A DNA stretch of 18,581 nt from DAOVDI01 sp965373045 (GTDB lineage Bacteria > Acidobacteriota > Aminicenantia > Aminicenantales > Aminicenantaceae), in contig CBDVEQ010000025.1 in NCBI GenBank assembly GCA_965373045.1, positions 1 through 18,581 of the forward strand, given 5' to 3'. The position numbers and the translations under genes were made by a program. The notes beneath the pieces were generated by a model. It did not search any database and was not told where the DNA came from. It was given only the letters and a program-made list of their open reading frames with translations. Positions 8,390 to 16,418 of this stretch are shown piece after piece (position 1 is the stretch's first letter; every line of letters starts with the position of its first letter).

Positions 8390-8408
8390 TGGAAGGGGGT
8401 CTTGTCAA
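8381..8408 (-). promoter_or_regulatory. Possible promoter for the beta-CASP gene
   Basis: A perfect TTGACA box (8408-8403, minus strand), overlapping the end of the upstream gene, lies 16 bases before AAGAAT (8386-8381, 4 of 6 to the -10 consensus). A separate TATACT box lies closer to the start codon (about 8350) without a good -35 partner. The -10 match is weak, and the boxes overlap the hairpin at 8371-8389. Confidence 0.2.
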
Positions 8409-9259
8409 TAGTCCAGGCTTATGAGCTTAATCGATCCGTTGACTGTTTTAAGTGAAATTTCAGGTCCGCCTTTTCCAATACGTCCTTCAAGACTGCGGCG
8501 TGATTTCCGGAGATTCTCAATAGTAACGGGAAAGTCGACGTAAACCTTCCCGTTTGATGTCCGCAAATTTAAATCCGCATCCAGGAACTCATTAAAAGCC
8601 AGCTTGATCCCTCCGTTGACTGTTTTTGCTGCCACATCATCCGTCAATGATCGAATTTCAAGTAAAATACTCCCGTTGGTTGTTCCCGCATAAATATTCC
8701 CTTCAAGCTCATATGCTTTGATCGATCCGTTTGTATTGGACAACGATACATAACCTGCAGCTTCTTCCAGTTGAATATCTCCGTTTGTGGAAACAGCCTT
8801 GACATCAGAAAAAGGCCCTTTCATCTTAATGCTGCCATTTACCGTTCTAATAAGCTCAAGGTTGATATTTTCTGGAACTAGCACTTGATAGGACACGCTT
8901 ACACGCAAATTTCGCCGTTTTTCGTAAATCGTGTCTATTTCAACGGATTGATCATTGGCATCTATTTTTATCTGAACTCTGTCTAGATTATTTTTACTTC
9001 CACGGGCTGTTTTAACAGCTGTTATCTCAACTTCTTCCCTATCCCAAGTCTCAATAATAATAGAACCGTTTACGTTCCTCAGGATAAAATCACCACCCTG
9101 CTCAAGAGGAACCGTTTTATAGAACTCTTCTTCATATTTAGGCCCTGAAAAAATTGAAAAAAACTCCCCATTACCATTGATCACACACGATGAGCAAAGG
9201 CTAATAGCCAAAACCACTATCAGCGCAAAAAATGTTGTGCTGCGTTTTATATGATTCAT
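8405..9259 (-). CDS. Exported DUF4097-like putative adhesin with NG-repeat beta-solenoid
   Basis: 284 residues from the ATG at 9259, chosen because GGAGG sits 6 bases upstream; a 5-codon longer frame would start inside that Shine-Dalgarno sequence. The N-terminus is a hydrophobic export signal ending in LCSSCVINGNG; the cysteine could be lipidated, but the lipobox is imperfect. The mature part has eight copies of a short motif, x-[VTS]-N-G-x-[IV]: NVNGSI, TVNGSI, STNGDI, NTNGSI, TTNGSI, TVNGGI, TSNGKV and TVNGSI, roughly every 17-30 residues except one longer interval. This is the pattern of DUF4097/DUF4098 proteins, predicted to fold as a right-handed beta-helix. Their function is unknown; adhesin is a label, not a demonstrated role. 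It lies 145 bases from the nuo operon tail. Confidence 0.83.
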   Translation of the reverse strand: MNHIKRSTTFFALIVVLAISLCSSCVINGNGEFFSIFSGPKYEEEFYKTVPLEQGGDFILRNVNGSIIIETWDREEVEITAVKTARGSKNNLDRVQIKIDANDQSVEIDTIYEKRRNLRVSVSYQVLVPENINLELIRTVNGSIKMKGPFSDVKAVSTNGDIQLEEAAGYVSLSNTNGSIKAYELEGNIYAGTTNGSILLEIRSLTDDVAAKTVNGGIKLAFNEFLDADLNLRTSNGKVYVDFPVTIENLRKSRRSLEGRIGKGGPEISLKTVNGSIKLISLDY

Positions 9260-9280
9260 CTGGTTCCTCCTCATATTTTA

Positions 9281-9307
9281 TCTGGAAACTTCAGGATTTT
9301 TTCCAGA
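9281..9307 (-). repeat. Hairpin in the leader of the DUF4097-like gene
   Basis: TCTGGAAA and TTTCCAGA form a perfect 8-bp stem around an 11-base loop, ending just upstream of the AGGAGG ribosome-binding site of the gene starting at 9259. It could be a leader hairpin, an operator, or the end signal of the preceding operon (no T run follows it on the minus strand). The rest of the 145-base gap (9308-9404) is AT-rich; TATAAA on the minus strand near 9332 may be a -10 box. Confidence 0.4.
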
Positions 9308-9404
9308 CAGATCCATTAATACTCATATTTATAGTTTAATACGAAATTGGTCATGAAAAGGTTCCCAATTTCAAATGTTTGACTTAAGAAAATGACACAG
9401 AAAT

Positions 9405-10256
9405 TTAAGAAAGGGCTTGAAAAACATATTTATTGTTTGACTTTCCGATCTTTCCAAAATAATGATCAGGATCATGATTAAATGCAATGATCCAATCTCC
9501 TTCAAAAGCCAAGTCATAGAATCTCTGTTTGCTTTGCAGGGTCTTTATTGGATAGAGGTCATAACTCATTATATAGGGAAGTCCTACATGGGAAGACGTT
9601 GGAACTAAATCTCCCATAAAAAAAATTGTTTTGCCTCCGGAAGTGATCTTAACGCATTGATGGTGTAATGTATGTCCTTCTGCCATCACGACTTCTACTC
9701 CCTCTGCAATCTGGGTATTGCCGATCACCAGGCGTACATTCCCGGCCTTTTGCAGCGGCATAAAATTCTGCTTCAAGTAACTGGCTTTGTCCCTGGGAGT
9801 TGGATTCACGGCCGCATCCCACTCTCCCTGTTGAATGATATATTCTGCATTGGGATACGTGGGAACTATCTCTTCCTTTGTCTTTCTTACAGTATTTCCG
9901 CCACTATGGTCAAAATGGAGATGGGTATTGATAACGATATCAATATCCTCAGGCTTATATCCTAAATTTTTTATAGCACCTGTCAAACCCGTTTTGCGTT
10001 CGATGGAATAAAAGTCATAATATTTCTTTTTTAAATTGGTCCCAATTCCGGTCTCTATAAGAAGCAGCTTTTCTGGGGTTTCAACCAGAAGAGAATTTAA
10101 TCCCAGTTTAATCCTATTGTCCTTATCCGGAGGCATCAATTTCTGCCATATGACCCTGGGAACAACCCCAAACATGGCGCCCCCGTCAAGATGAAAAAAA
10201 CCATCCCTTAAGCCATGGATTGTGAAATTTCCCAGAGAGATCTTCTCGATAATCAT
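9405..10256 (-). CDS. Metallo-beta-lactamase-fold hydrolase coupled to nuoI
   Basis: 283 residues, with a complete dinuclear zinc site in the usual order: THLHFDHSGG with H112, H114, D116 and H117, then H195 in GHTLHH, D216 in FMGD, and H261 in FNHD. Overall it resembles the YtnP/AiiA-like or quinolinase-like branch, whose members include lactonases, but the substrate cannot be predicted. No signal peptide is seen, so it is probably cytoplasmic. Its ATG overlaps the TGA of nuoI as ATGA, which implies translation coupled to the complex I operon and makes it the apparent last gene. That position is unusual: nuoJ is normally next. The role in relation to complex I is unknown; it may simply be a lineage-specific passenger. 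Confidence 0.9.
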   Translation of the reverse strand: MIIEKISLGNFTIHGLRDGFFHLDGGAMFGVVPRVIWQKLMPPDKDNRIKLGLNSLLVETPEKLLLIETGIGTNLKKKYYDFYSIERKTGLTGAIKNLGYKPEDIDIVINTHLHFDHSGGNTVRKTKEEIVPTYPNAEYIIQQGEWDAAVNPTPRDKASYLKQNFMPLQKAGNVRLVIGNTQIAEGVEVVMAEGHTLHHQCVKITSGGKTIFFMGDLVPTSSHVGLPYIMSYDLYPIKTLQSKQRFYDLAFEGDWIIAFNHDPDHYFGKIGKSNNKYVFQALS

Positions 10257-10726
10257 CCGAGCAGTTTTTCTAGATCATATACAAATTTTGTTCGGTCATA
10301 TCCGCCTAAATCAAGCTGGTCGGTATCCATCCGGATCGCATCTTCAGGACAGGCCTCAACACAGAAACCGCAAAAACAGCACCGGCTGATATCTATGATA
10401 AAAGTTGAAGGATATTTCTGAATTTCAGGGTCCGGATCTTCAGCGGCTTCTATGTAGATACATTCCGAAGGGCAAACCGTTGCACACAGCATACAGGCCA
10501 CACAGCGCGGTTGACCGTTATCCCTTTTCATCAACCGGTGAAGGCTTCGGTGGCGAGTGGCTATTTCCTTTCGCTCTTCCGGATACTGGATGGTCACAGC
10601 CCCTTTACGTTTTGTCCTGATGTGAAGCAGCTTCATAATATGGAAATGCATGTTGACAACAAAATGCCTTATGGTTATAAGAGCCCCTTTGATGATCTCA
10701 ATAAAATATCCCATCGCTTTGATCAT
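10253..10726 (-). CDS. nuoI: NADH-quinone oxidoreductase subunit I (complex I, TYKY-type)
   Basis: 157 residues. Two 4Fe-4S ferredoxin motifs are intact: C75-x2-C78-x2-C81-x3-C85 and C116-x2-C119-x2-C122-x3-C126, binding clusters N6a and N6b, which hand electrons from the peripheral arm towards N2 in NuoB. The N-terminal amphipathic helix (about 8-32) is the part that lies against the membrane in known structures. Start and stop overlap its neighbours by four bases (ATGA) on both sides: nuoH upstream and the metallo-hydrolase downstream. A second possible ATG is at residue 5. Length and motifs are normal for bacterial NuoI. Confidence 0.96.
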   Translation of the reverse strand: MIKAMGYFIEIIKGALITIRHFVVNMHFHIMKLLHIRTKRKGAVTIQYPEERKEIATRHRSLHRLMKRDNGQPRCVACMLCATVCPSECIYIEAAEDPDPEIQKYPSTFIIDISRCCFCGFCVEACPEDAIRMDTDQLDLGGYDRTKFVYDLEKLLG

Positions 10727-11802
10727 TTTATAATACTCATTACAATTCCGGTCACCACGATGTTAACCAGACCTAAAGGAATAAGCACTTTCCAACCAAG
10801 ATCCATGAGTTGATCATACCTTAATCGAGGATATGTCCAACGAAGTAAGATCTGAAGCCAGCAGAAAAAGAAGACTTTCAAGTTGAAGATCAACACTTGG
10901 AACAGGATGACTACACCGTGAGCAAGCATCCATTCTCCTCCCCAGGGAAAATGGAATCCGTCCGCAGCAAGAAACGGAACCTGCCATCCTCCAAAAAAGA
11001 ATGTTGTTGTCAGACAGGATATGATGATGCTCTCCATAAAATCGGTCATCATGAAAAGGCCCCATTTAAGTCCGCTGTATTCTGCAAAAAAGCCTATGAT
11101 CTCGGACTCGCCTTCCGGCAGATCAAATGGGACTCTTTTTGTTTCAGCCAAAGCAGCGATAAAAAAGATAAGGAAACCCAGGGGTTGGAGAAAGACACCC
11201 CATTTAGGAAGAAAACCAAAAAGCAGGTCACCCTGAAAAGTCACAACCTTTGACAACTGCAGAGAGGGAAATATCATGATGATGCCTATCAAAGACAATC
11301 CCAAAGCCACTTCATAGGAGATCAGTTGGGCGGCTCCCCTGAGACTTCCCAGCATCGTATATCTGTTATTGGATGCCCATCCGCTGAGAATGATCCCGTA
11401 AATCCCGAGAGACAGCATGGCAAGAACAAAAAGCAGACCGACATTTATATCAAGGATCTGCATCGTGATTATCTTGTCTCCTATATGAAGGGGGCTGGCA
11501 AACGGCATAGCAGAAATGGTCACAGCTACAAAAACAAAAGAAATGAAAGGCGCTATGGTGTGCAGGAATCTTCTTGAAAATTTTGGTGAAAAATCTTCCT
11601 TGAAAAGCATTTTTATAACATCGGAAAACGGTTGGAACAGTCCTATCATCTTCAGTCCGAAAATGGTAGCCCTGTTAGCTCCGATACGGTCCTGAATAAC
11701 AGCACTTTCTTTCCTTTCCGCCCAAGTTAGATATAGAGTCAATACAAGTAACCATACAAGCGCAAGAACAACTTTGATCAGGATGATTAATACTTCGCTC
11801 AC
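10723..11802 (-). CDS. nuoH: NADH-quinone oxidoreductase subunit H (complex I)
   Basis: 359 residues with about eight hydrophobic membrane segments, as in ND1/NuoH. Family landmarks are TWAERKESAVIQDRIGANRA near the N-terminus and FDLPEGESEIIGFFAEYSG in the large matrix/cytoplasmic loop, rich in the conserved glutamates that line the quinone chamber and the start of the proton path. NuoH anchors the peripheral arm and forms the quinone entry channel. The start codon is GTG at 11802, with AGGA 8 bases upstream, one base after the nuoG stop; the end overlaps nuoI by ATGA. Apart from NuoA it is the only membrane subunit of complex I encoded here. Confidence 0.97.
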   Translation of the reverse strand: MSEVLIILIKVVLALVWLLVLTLYLTWAERKESAVIQDRIGANRATIFGLKMIGLFQPFSDVIKMLFKEDFSPKFSRRFLHTIAPFISFVFVAVTISAMPFASPLHIGDKIITMQILDINVGLLFVLAMLSLGIYGIILSGWASNNRYTMLGSLRGAAQLISYEVALGLSLIGIIMIFPSLQLSKVVTFQGDLLFGFLPKWGVFLQPLGFLIFFIAALAETKRVPFDLPEGESEIIGFFAEYSGLKWGLFMMTDFMESIIISCLTTTFFFGGWQVPFLAADGFHFPWGGEWMLAHGVVILFQVLIFNLKVFFFCWLQILLRWTYPRLRYDQLMDLGWKVLIPLGLVNIVVTGIVMSIIK

Positions 11803-11803
11803 T

Positions 11804-13369
11804 TTATTTCCTGAAAAATGGAATTTCTTTTCCCATCTCGGTTCTGATTTTATCCGTAGATGAAAATTGTTTATAATAATTTAAATTAATATTTATGATA
11901 TTGCCAATTTCCACAAGGATTTCCCATTCTGCCCGGCTGTCACCTGCTGTTTCCAGCGCCGGAGTAAATTCCTGAATAATGCAATCTACATTTGTTATAG
12001 ATCCCGCCTTTTCCGGAATCAAGGATACAGGTAAGACCAGATCAAACAAATCAGTAAACTCTCCGGGATTGGGAGTGAAAAGAATCTTGTGTTCGATCAG
12101 TCCAAAGGCCTCATGCAGTTCAGTATTTTTGTACTGCAGGGCCATAAATGAACCGAAAACTATAATCATGTCTGTTTTTTCATTGATTGCGTCAAGATCG
12201 AATGGATCGAGGTCAAATCCCAACTCTCTGGCGCCCCGCTTATTCGGAGTTCTTTCCGCAGTCATAAGGATATCATCTCCTTTGCCATCCGGCAGATCGA
12301 CAAAATAGATCTTTTTCACACCAAGATCATCATGAAAAATCTTCTTTATCAGATACAATTCTTCGTTGGAAAGCCATGTATTCAAAACCAGGATAATGTT
12401 TTTTGTTTTATTCATATAGGGCAGGCGAACGATCCATTTCGATGCGTCCTCTATCGCCTTTTTTATATCAGAATATTCAGCACCATTATTTGTCAGGACT
12501 TTTTCGAGTCTTGACTCGCTGAGATAACCGTATCCATAACGGCCCATATCACAAATCCAATATCCGTTAATATCCGGGTTATACTCAGCGTTGACCCGGT
12601 AAACCCGTTTTGGAACGGGAAAACGCGCAAATCCTTTGTGATAATCTATAGAGATGCGGCATCCCCGACTGCATAAGGGACAAATGGATTCCTCTGAATC
12701 CAGGAACCAATTTCGCGTCTGGAAGCGAAAATCCTTATCCGTGATCGCACCGACCGGGCATAGCTGTGCAAGATTGCCGGAATAATTGTTGTCGATTTGC
12801 AGTCCGTCATAGACATTGATCTCTGTATGATTGCCGCGATTAAAAACGCCCAGTTCCTGGGTTTTTGTCACCTCAGTGAGGAACCTTACACAGCGCCTGC
12901 AGAGAACACAACGTTCCTGATCAAGAAGAAGGTTTTTGCCGATCTCAACTTTTTTTTCTCTTTTTTCTTTTACTTCGCTGAATTGACTGTCATAAAAACC
13001 GTATTCATCGTAATAGTCTTGAAGTTTACAGTCGCCTGATTGATCACATATCGGGCAGTCTATGGGATGTTCCGCAAGAAGAAATTCCAACACCCCTTTG
13101 CGTGCTTCTTTTACCCTATCGCTGTGGGTTAAGATTTTCATTCCGCCTCTGACCTGTGTGGAACAGGATAATTCCAGCTTAGGAACTCCTTCGATCTCCA
13201 CCAGGCACATCCGGCATGTTCCCTCAGGAGGAAAAGCGGGATGATAACATAAATGAGGAATACTGATCCCATTCTGTTCTGCGGCATTAAAAATGGTCAA
13301 ACCTTCTTCCACATCAAAGGGCTTTTCATCGATGAATATTTTTATCATCGTGCCTTGTTTCTCCTGCAT
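11804..13369 (-). CDS. nuoG: NADH-quinone oxidoreductase subunit G, short form
   Basis: 521 residues, clearly shorter than the roughly 800-900 of E. coli or Thermus subunits. All N-terminal cluster sites are present: 2Fe-2S N1b (C41, C52, C55, C69), N5 with a histidine ligand (H101, C105, C108, C114), N4 (C154, C157, C160, C204), and a further CxxCxxxC...C set (C230, C233, C237, C273) of the N7 type found only in some bacteria. The remaining part (about 300-521) is a reduced molybdopterin-oxidoreductase-like domain; no molybdenum cofactor function is expected. It conducts electrons from NuoF to NuoI. The ATG at 13369 overlaps the nuoF TGA by one base; an ATG at 13348 starting MIKIFIDE is the alternative. 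The gene ends cleanly one base before nuoH. Confidence 0.95.
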   Translation of the reverse strand: MQEKQGTMIKIFIDEKPFDVEEGLTIFNAAEQNGISIPHLCYHPAFPPEGTCRMCLVEIEGVPKLELSCSTQVRGGMKILTHSDRVKEARKGVLEFLLAEHPIDCPICDQSGDCKLQDYYDEYGFYDSQFSEVKEKREKKVEIGKNLLLDQERCVLCRRCVRFLTEVTKTQELGVFNRGNHTEINVYDGLQIDNNYSGNLAQLCPVGAITDKDFRFQTRNWFLDSEESICPLCSRGCRISIDYHKGFARFPVPKRVYRVNAEYNPDINGYWICDMGRYGYGYLSESRLEKVLTNNGAEYSDIKKAIEDASKWIVRLPYMNKTKNIILVLNTWLSNEELYLIKKIFHDDLGVKKIYFVDLPDGKGDDILMTAERTPNKRGARELGFDLDPFDLDAINEKTDMIIVFGSFMALQYKNTELHEAFGLIEHKILFTPNPGEFTDLFDLVLPVSLIPEKAGSITNVDCIIQEFTPALETAGDSRAEWEILVEIGNIININLNYYKQFSSTDKIRTEMGKEIPFFRK

Positions 13370-14616
13370 CAGTTTCCTATATATGATTCCAGTTCTTTCC
13401 GGAACTTCTCCGTGATGGCTAAAACAGGCATGGCTGCTGCGTCTCCGAGCGGACAGAGAGTTTTTTGCAGCATATTATTTGCCAGCCTGCGGATATTATC
13501 GATGTCCCCGGGTTTTCCTTTTCCTTCGGCTATACGTTCAACGATCTTTCTGATCCAGGCATTTCCTATCCTGCATGGCGTACACTGACCGCATGACTCA
13601 TGAGAATAAAACTTTGCAATTGTTTTCAGCACATCGAGCATAGATGTTTTTTCATCGATCACGATCATCCCAGCTGAACCCAGCATAGACTTGGCCTCGA
13701 CCAAAGAATCAAAATCCATATTAATATCTATTTCATCCGCTTTCAGGACCGGAGCAGACATGCCACCCGGGATCACAGCCTTGAGTTTCTTGCCATTTTT
13801 CATTCCGCCTGCATACTTGAATATTATATCTTTCAGGGATGTTCCAATAGGTAGCTCATAGATCCCAGGTTTTTCCACCATTCCGCTGACACCATATATC
13901 CTGGTTCCTCCGTCTTTGGGAAGCCCGTTCCTGGTGAACTTATCAGCTCCGTTCCGGATGATAAATGGCACATTAGAAAGGGTTTCAACATTGTTTATGA
14001 CAGTAGGACATCCAAAAAGACCGATGGATGCAGGGAAAGGAGGTTTCAACCGTGGATTACCCCTTTTTCCTTCCAAGGATTCCAGCAGCGCTGTCTCCTC
14101 GCCACAGATATAAGCGCCTGCTCCACGATGAACATAAACGTCTAGATCGAAACCTTTTCCTAAAATATTTTTTCCGAGGTACCCCCCGGCCGCAGCCTCT
14201 TCAATTGCTTTCTCTATCCTCAAAGCAACATTCTCGTATTCACCACGGATATAGATATAAGCTTCATGAATTCCCACTGCATAAGAAGCAATAATAATTC
14301 CTTCAAGCAGTAGATGAGGGTCATGATTCATGATATAGCGATCTTTGAAAGTACCAGGCTCTCCTTCGTCGGCATTGACACACAGATATTTGGGCTTATC
14401 AACATTCTGTGGAACAAATCCCCATTTTATACCCGCAGGAAATCCTGCTCCTCCCCTGCCCCTGAGATTCGCGGCTTTAACTTCTTCTAGAACTTCTCCC
14501 GGTTTCATCTCCATGATGACTTTTCGGGTTGTTTTATACCCATCATATTTCAGATAGACTTCGATCGTGTGTGAGTCTTTTACACCAAAAAGCTTGGTCA
14601 AGATTTTTTCTTTCAC
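13369..14616 (-). CDS. nuoF: NADH-quinone oxidoreductase subunit F, NADH- and FMN-binding
   Basis: 415 residues, full family length. GRGGAGFPAGIKW (53-65) is the FMN/NADH-binding glycine-rich loop; VNADEGEPGTFKDR (80-93) and GAGAYICGEETALLESLEGKRG (165-186) are further nucleotide-site signatures. The N3 4Fe-4S cluster is bound by C342, C345 and C348 (SCGQCTPC) and C388. The protein oxidises NADH and passes electrons via FMN to N3. The start is GTG at 14616, four bases after the nuoE stop. Homologous subunits occur in NAD-linked hydrogenases and formate dehydrogenases, but the surrounding nuoA-D and nuoH-I genes settle it as complex I. Confidence 0.97.
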   Translation of the reverse strand: MKEKILTKLFGVKDSHTIEVYLKYDGYKTTRKVIMEMKPGEVLEEVKAANLRGRGGAGFPAGIKWGFVPQNVDKPKYLCVNADEGEPGTFKDRYIMNHDPHLLLEGIIIASYAVGIHEAYIYIRGEYENVALRIEKAIEEAAAGGYLGKNILGKGFDLDVYVHRGAGAYICGEETALLESLEGKRGNPRLKPPFPASIGLFGCPTVINNVETLSNVPFIIRNGADKFTRNGLPKDGGTRIYGVSGMVEKPGIYELPIGTSLKDIIFKYAGGMKNGKKLKAVIPGGMSAPVLKADEIDINMDFDSLVEAKSMLGSAGMIVIDEKTSMLDVLKTIAKFYSHESCGQCTPCRIGNAWIRKIVERIAEGKGKPGDIDNIRRLANNMLQKTLCPLGDAAAMPVLAITEKFRKELESYIGN

Positions 14617-14620
14617 TTTT

Positions 14621-15094
14621 CTACTTCAAGTCATCCAAGGTTTTATCAATTTTTTTCTTGTCCAGATGGCCGTGATAATCAAAATTAACCATCATAACCG
14701 GAGCTTCCTCGCATGCTCCCAGGCATTCAACTGTTGAAAGAGTAAATTTTTCATCGTCTGTTGTTTCACCTGGTTTGATTCCAAGTTTATTCTGCAGATA
14801 CTCCAGCAGATTTCCCGCCCCTAAAAGAGTGCATGTTAAATTTGAACAGATCTGAATGTGGTATTTTCCAACTTTTTTCTGATTGAACATGGAGTAAAAC
14901 GTTACAACCTCATGAACCTCTATGGGTTTAATATCCAGAAGTTCGGCAACCAATATTTCTTCTGCTGACGTGATCTGACCAAATTCCTTTTGAGTGATGT
15001 GGAGAACAGGCAGCATCGCTGCTCTTTTTTGAGGATATCCGGAAATTAGTTCATCAATTTTCTTTTTCATGATTTCCGAATATTCTGGGCTCAT
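14621..15094 (-). CDS. nuoE: NADH-quinone oxidoreductase subunit E (24-kDa type, 2Fe-2S)
   Basis: 157 residues. An N-terminal helical part (PQKRAAMLPVLHITQKEFG, 21-39) is followed by a thioredoxin-like domain binding 2Fe-2S cluster N1a with C83, C88, C124 and C128 (CSNLTC and CLGAC). It partners NuoF in the NADH-dehydrogenase tip. The ATG overlaps the TGA of nuoD as ATGA, so translation is probably coupled. Length and spacing are ordinary. Confidence 0.96.
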   Translation of the reverse strand: MSPEYSEIMKKKIDELISGYPQKRAAMLPVLHITQKEFGQITSAEEILVAELLDIKPIEVHEVVTFYSMFNQKKVGKYHIQICSNLTCTLLGAGNLLEYLQNKLGIKPGETTDDEKFTLSTVECLGACEEAPVMMVNFDYHGHLDKKKIDKTLDDLK

Positions 15095-16416
15095 CTTTCG
15101 AACTCTCCACCGATCATATTCGTTGAACCAAAAGTCGGTATAACATCAGCAACATAGTGCCCCTTGATCATTTCTTCAAGTGCGGAAACGATATGGAAAC
15201 ACGGGGCTCTGAGATGCCATCTATAAGGTTTATCAGTCCCATCGGAAACGATGTAATAGCCAAGCTCACCATTGCCCCCTTCGACCGAAAAATAAACCTC
15301 TCCTTTTGGAGGCCTGATGCCATGGCCTTTCATGAAAAATATAAAATGGTTGATGAGACCTTCGATCGAAGTATAGGTATCTTCTTTTGGCGGGACAATG
15401 TATTTTTTCCCTGAGTAAAGAATGTCTTTATATTTATCTTTTTCAGATCCCTCCAAGTTTGGAGAAAGCTTGATTCTGCCCTCAACTTTTTGTTCCCTGG
15501 ACGCTTCGATCGCTTTGGCTGGTTCCATCCCCTTTGCCAAAAGAGGCGCTTTATTTTTCGGCATTTTTTCCATCGCCTGTTCGACTATACGCAAACTCTG
15601 CTCCATCTCGATCATGCGCACAATGTATCGGTCATAATTATCTCCTTTCTCTCCCAGAGGCACTTCGAAATCAAAATGATCATATGAACAATAGGGGCTT
15701 GCTTTTCTTATATCAAAATTGACTCCGGTTGAACGGAGACAGGGGCCGGTCCATCCGTAATTGATGGCCATTTCAGGGCTGACAACCGCAATATCCCGGG
15801 TCCGGTTCAGCCATATCTTATTTTTGTCCATCAGTCCATGAACATCCTTCAGAACCTTTTTTGTCTCTATAATGGCTGTGTGGAGATGATCCTGCCAATC
15901 CGGATGGAGATCTGCTCTGACTCCACCAATCCGGATAAAGGACGTTGTCATACGAGCACTGGTCGTATGCTCTATTACATCCCAGATGAACTCACGGGCT
16001 TTAATCGTATACAGGAAGACGGTAAAAGCCCCGCATTCCATTGTCATGGCCGCCAAAGCAGTCAGATGATCAGATATGCGTGATAACTCACACAGAATAA
16101 CCCGGATATACTGGGCACGCTGAGGCACTTCAAGCTCCAGCATTTTTTCCATGGTCATTGCATATCCAAGATTGTTGATCAGCGGCGAAACATAATTCAT
16201 CCGGTCCGTGTAAGGGAGCAGGCTGAAATAAGTCTTGTGTTCACAGGTTTTTTCCAAACCCCGGTGGAGGTATCCGATTTCCAGTTCAGAGTTCAGGATC
16301 TTCTCCCCATCCAGTTCGAGCATGATCCGAATAGTTCCATGCATTGCAGGATGCGACGGTCCCATATTAATGAGCATGCTTTCTTTCCTGGCTTCTTTTT
16401 GTATTCTGAATTTCAT
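15091..16416 (-). CDS. nuoD: NADH-quinone oxidoreductase subunit D with an internal insertion
   Basis: 441 residues. MGPSHPAMHGTIR (18-30) and LPYTDRMNYV (67-76) contain H26 and Y75, spaced exactly as the quinone-headgroup His38/Tyr87 pair of Thermus Nqo4. GYLHRGLEK and the terminal GSTNMIGGEFER also fit complex I; the nickel-binding CxxC pairs of hydrogenases are absent. Between MEKMP (about 281-285) and TSIEGLI there are 62 residues where, from memory, standard NuoD has about 20; the extra lysine- and glutamate-rich stretch is hydrophilic and probably a surface loop. The subunit forms the quinone pocket with NuoB. It starts two bases after the nuoC stop. NuoC and NuoD are separate here, not fused as in E. 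coli. Confidence 0.97.
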   Translation of the reverse strand: MKFRIQKEARKESMLINMGPSHPAMHGTIRIMLELDGEKILNSELEIGYLHRGLEKTCEHKTYFSLLPYTDRMNYVSPLINNLGYAMTMEKMLELEVPQRAQYIRVILCELSRISDHLTALAAMTMECGAFTVFLYTIKAREFIWDVIEHTTSARMTTSFIRIGGVRADLHPDWQDHLHTAIIETKKVLKDVHGLMDKNKIWLNRTRDIAVVSPEMAINYGWTGPCLRSTGVNFDIRKASPYCSYDHFDFEVPLGEKGDNYDRYIVRMIEMEQSLRIVEQAMEKMPKNKAPLLAKGMEPAKAIEASREQKVEGRIKLSPNLEGSEKDKYKDILYSGKKYIVPPKEDTYTSIEGLINHFIFFMKGHGIRPPKGEVYFSVEGGNGELGYYIVSDGTDKPYRWHLRAPCFHIVSALEEMIKGHYVADVIPTFGSTNMIGGEFER

Positions 16417-16418
16417 TC

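Noticed and set aside
11804..13369. Frameshifted or broken nuoG
   Set aside because: The reading frame is clean to its end, one base before nuoH, with a ribosome-binding site for nuoH inside its tail; a natural short form is more likely.
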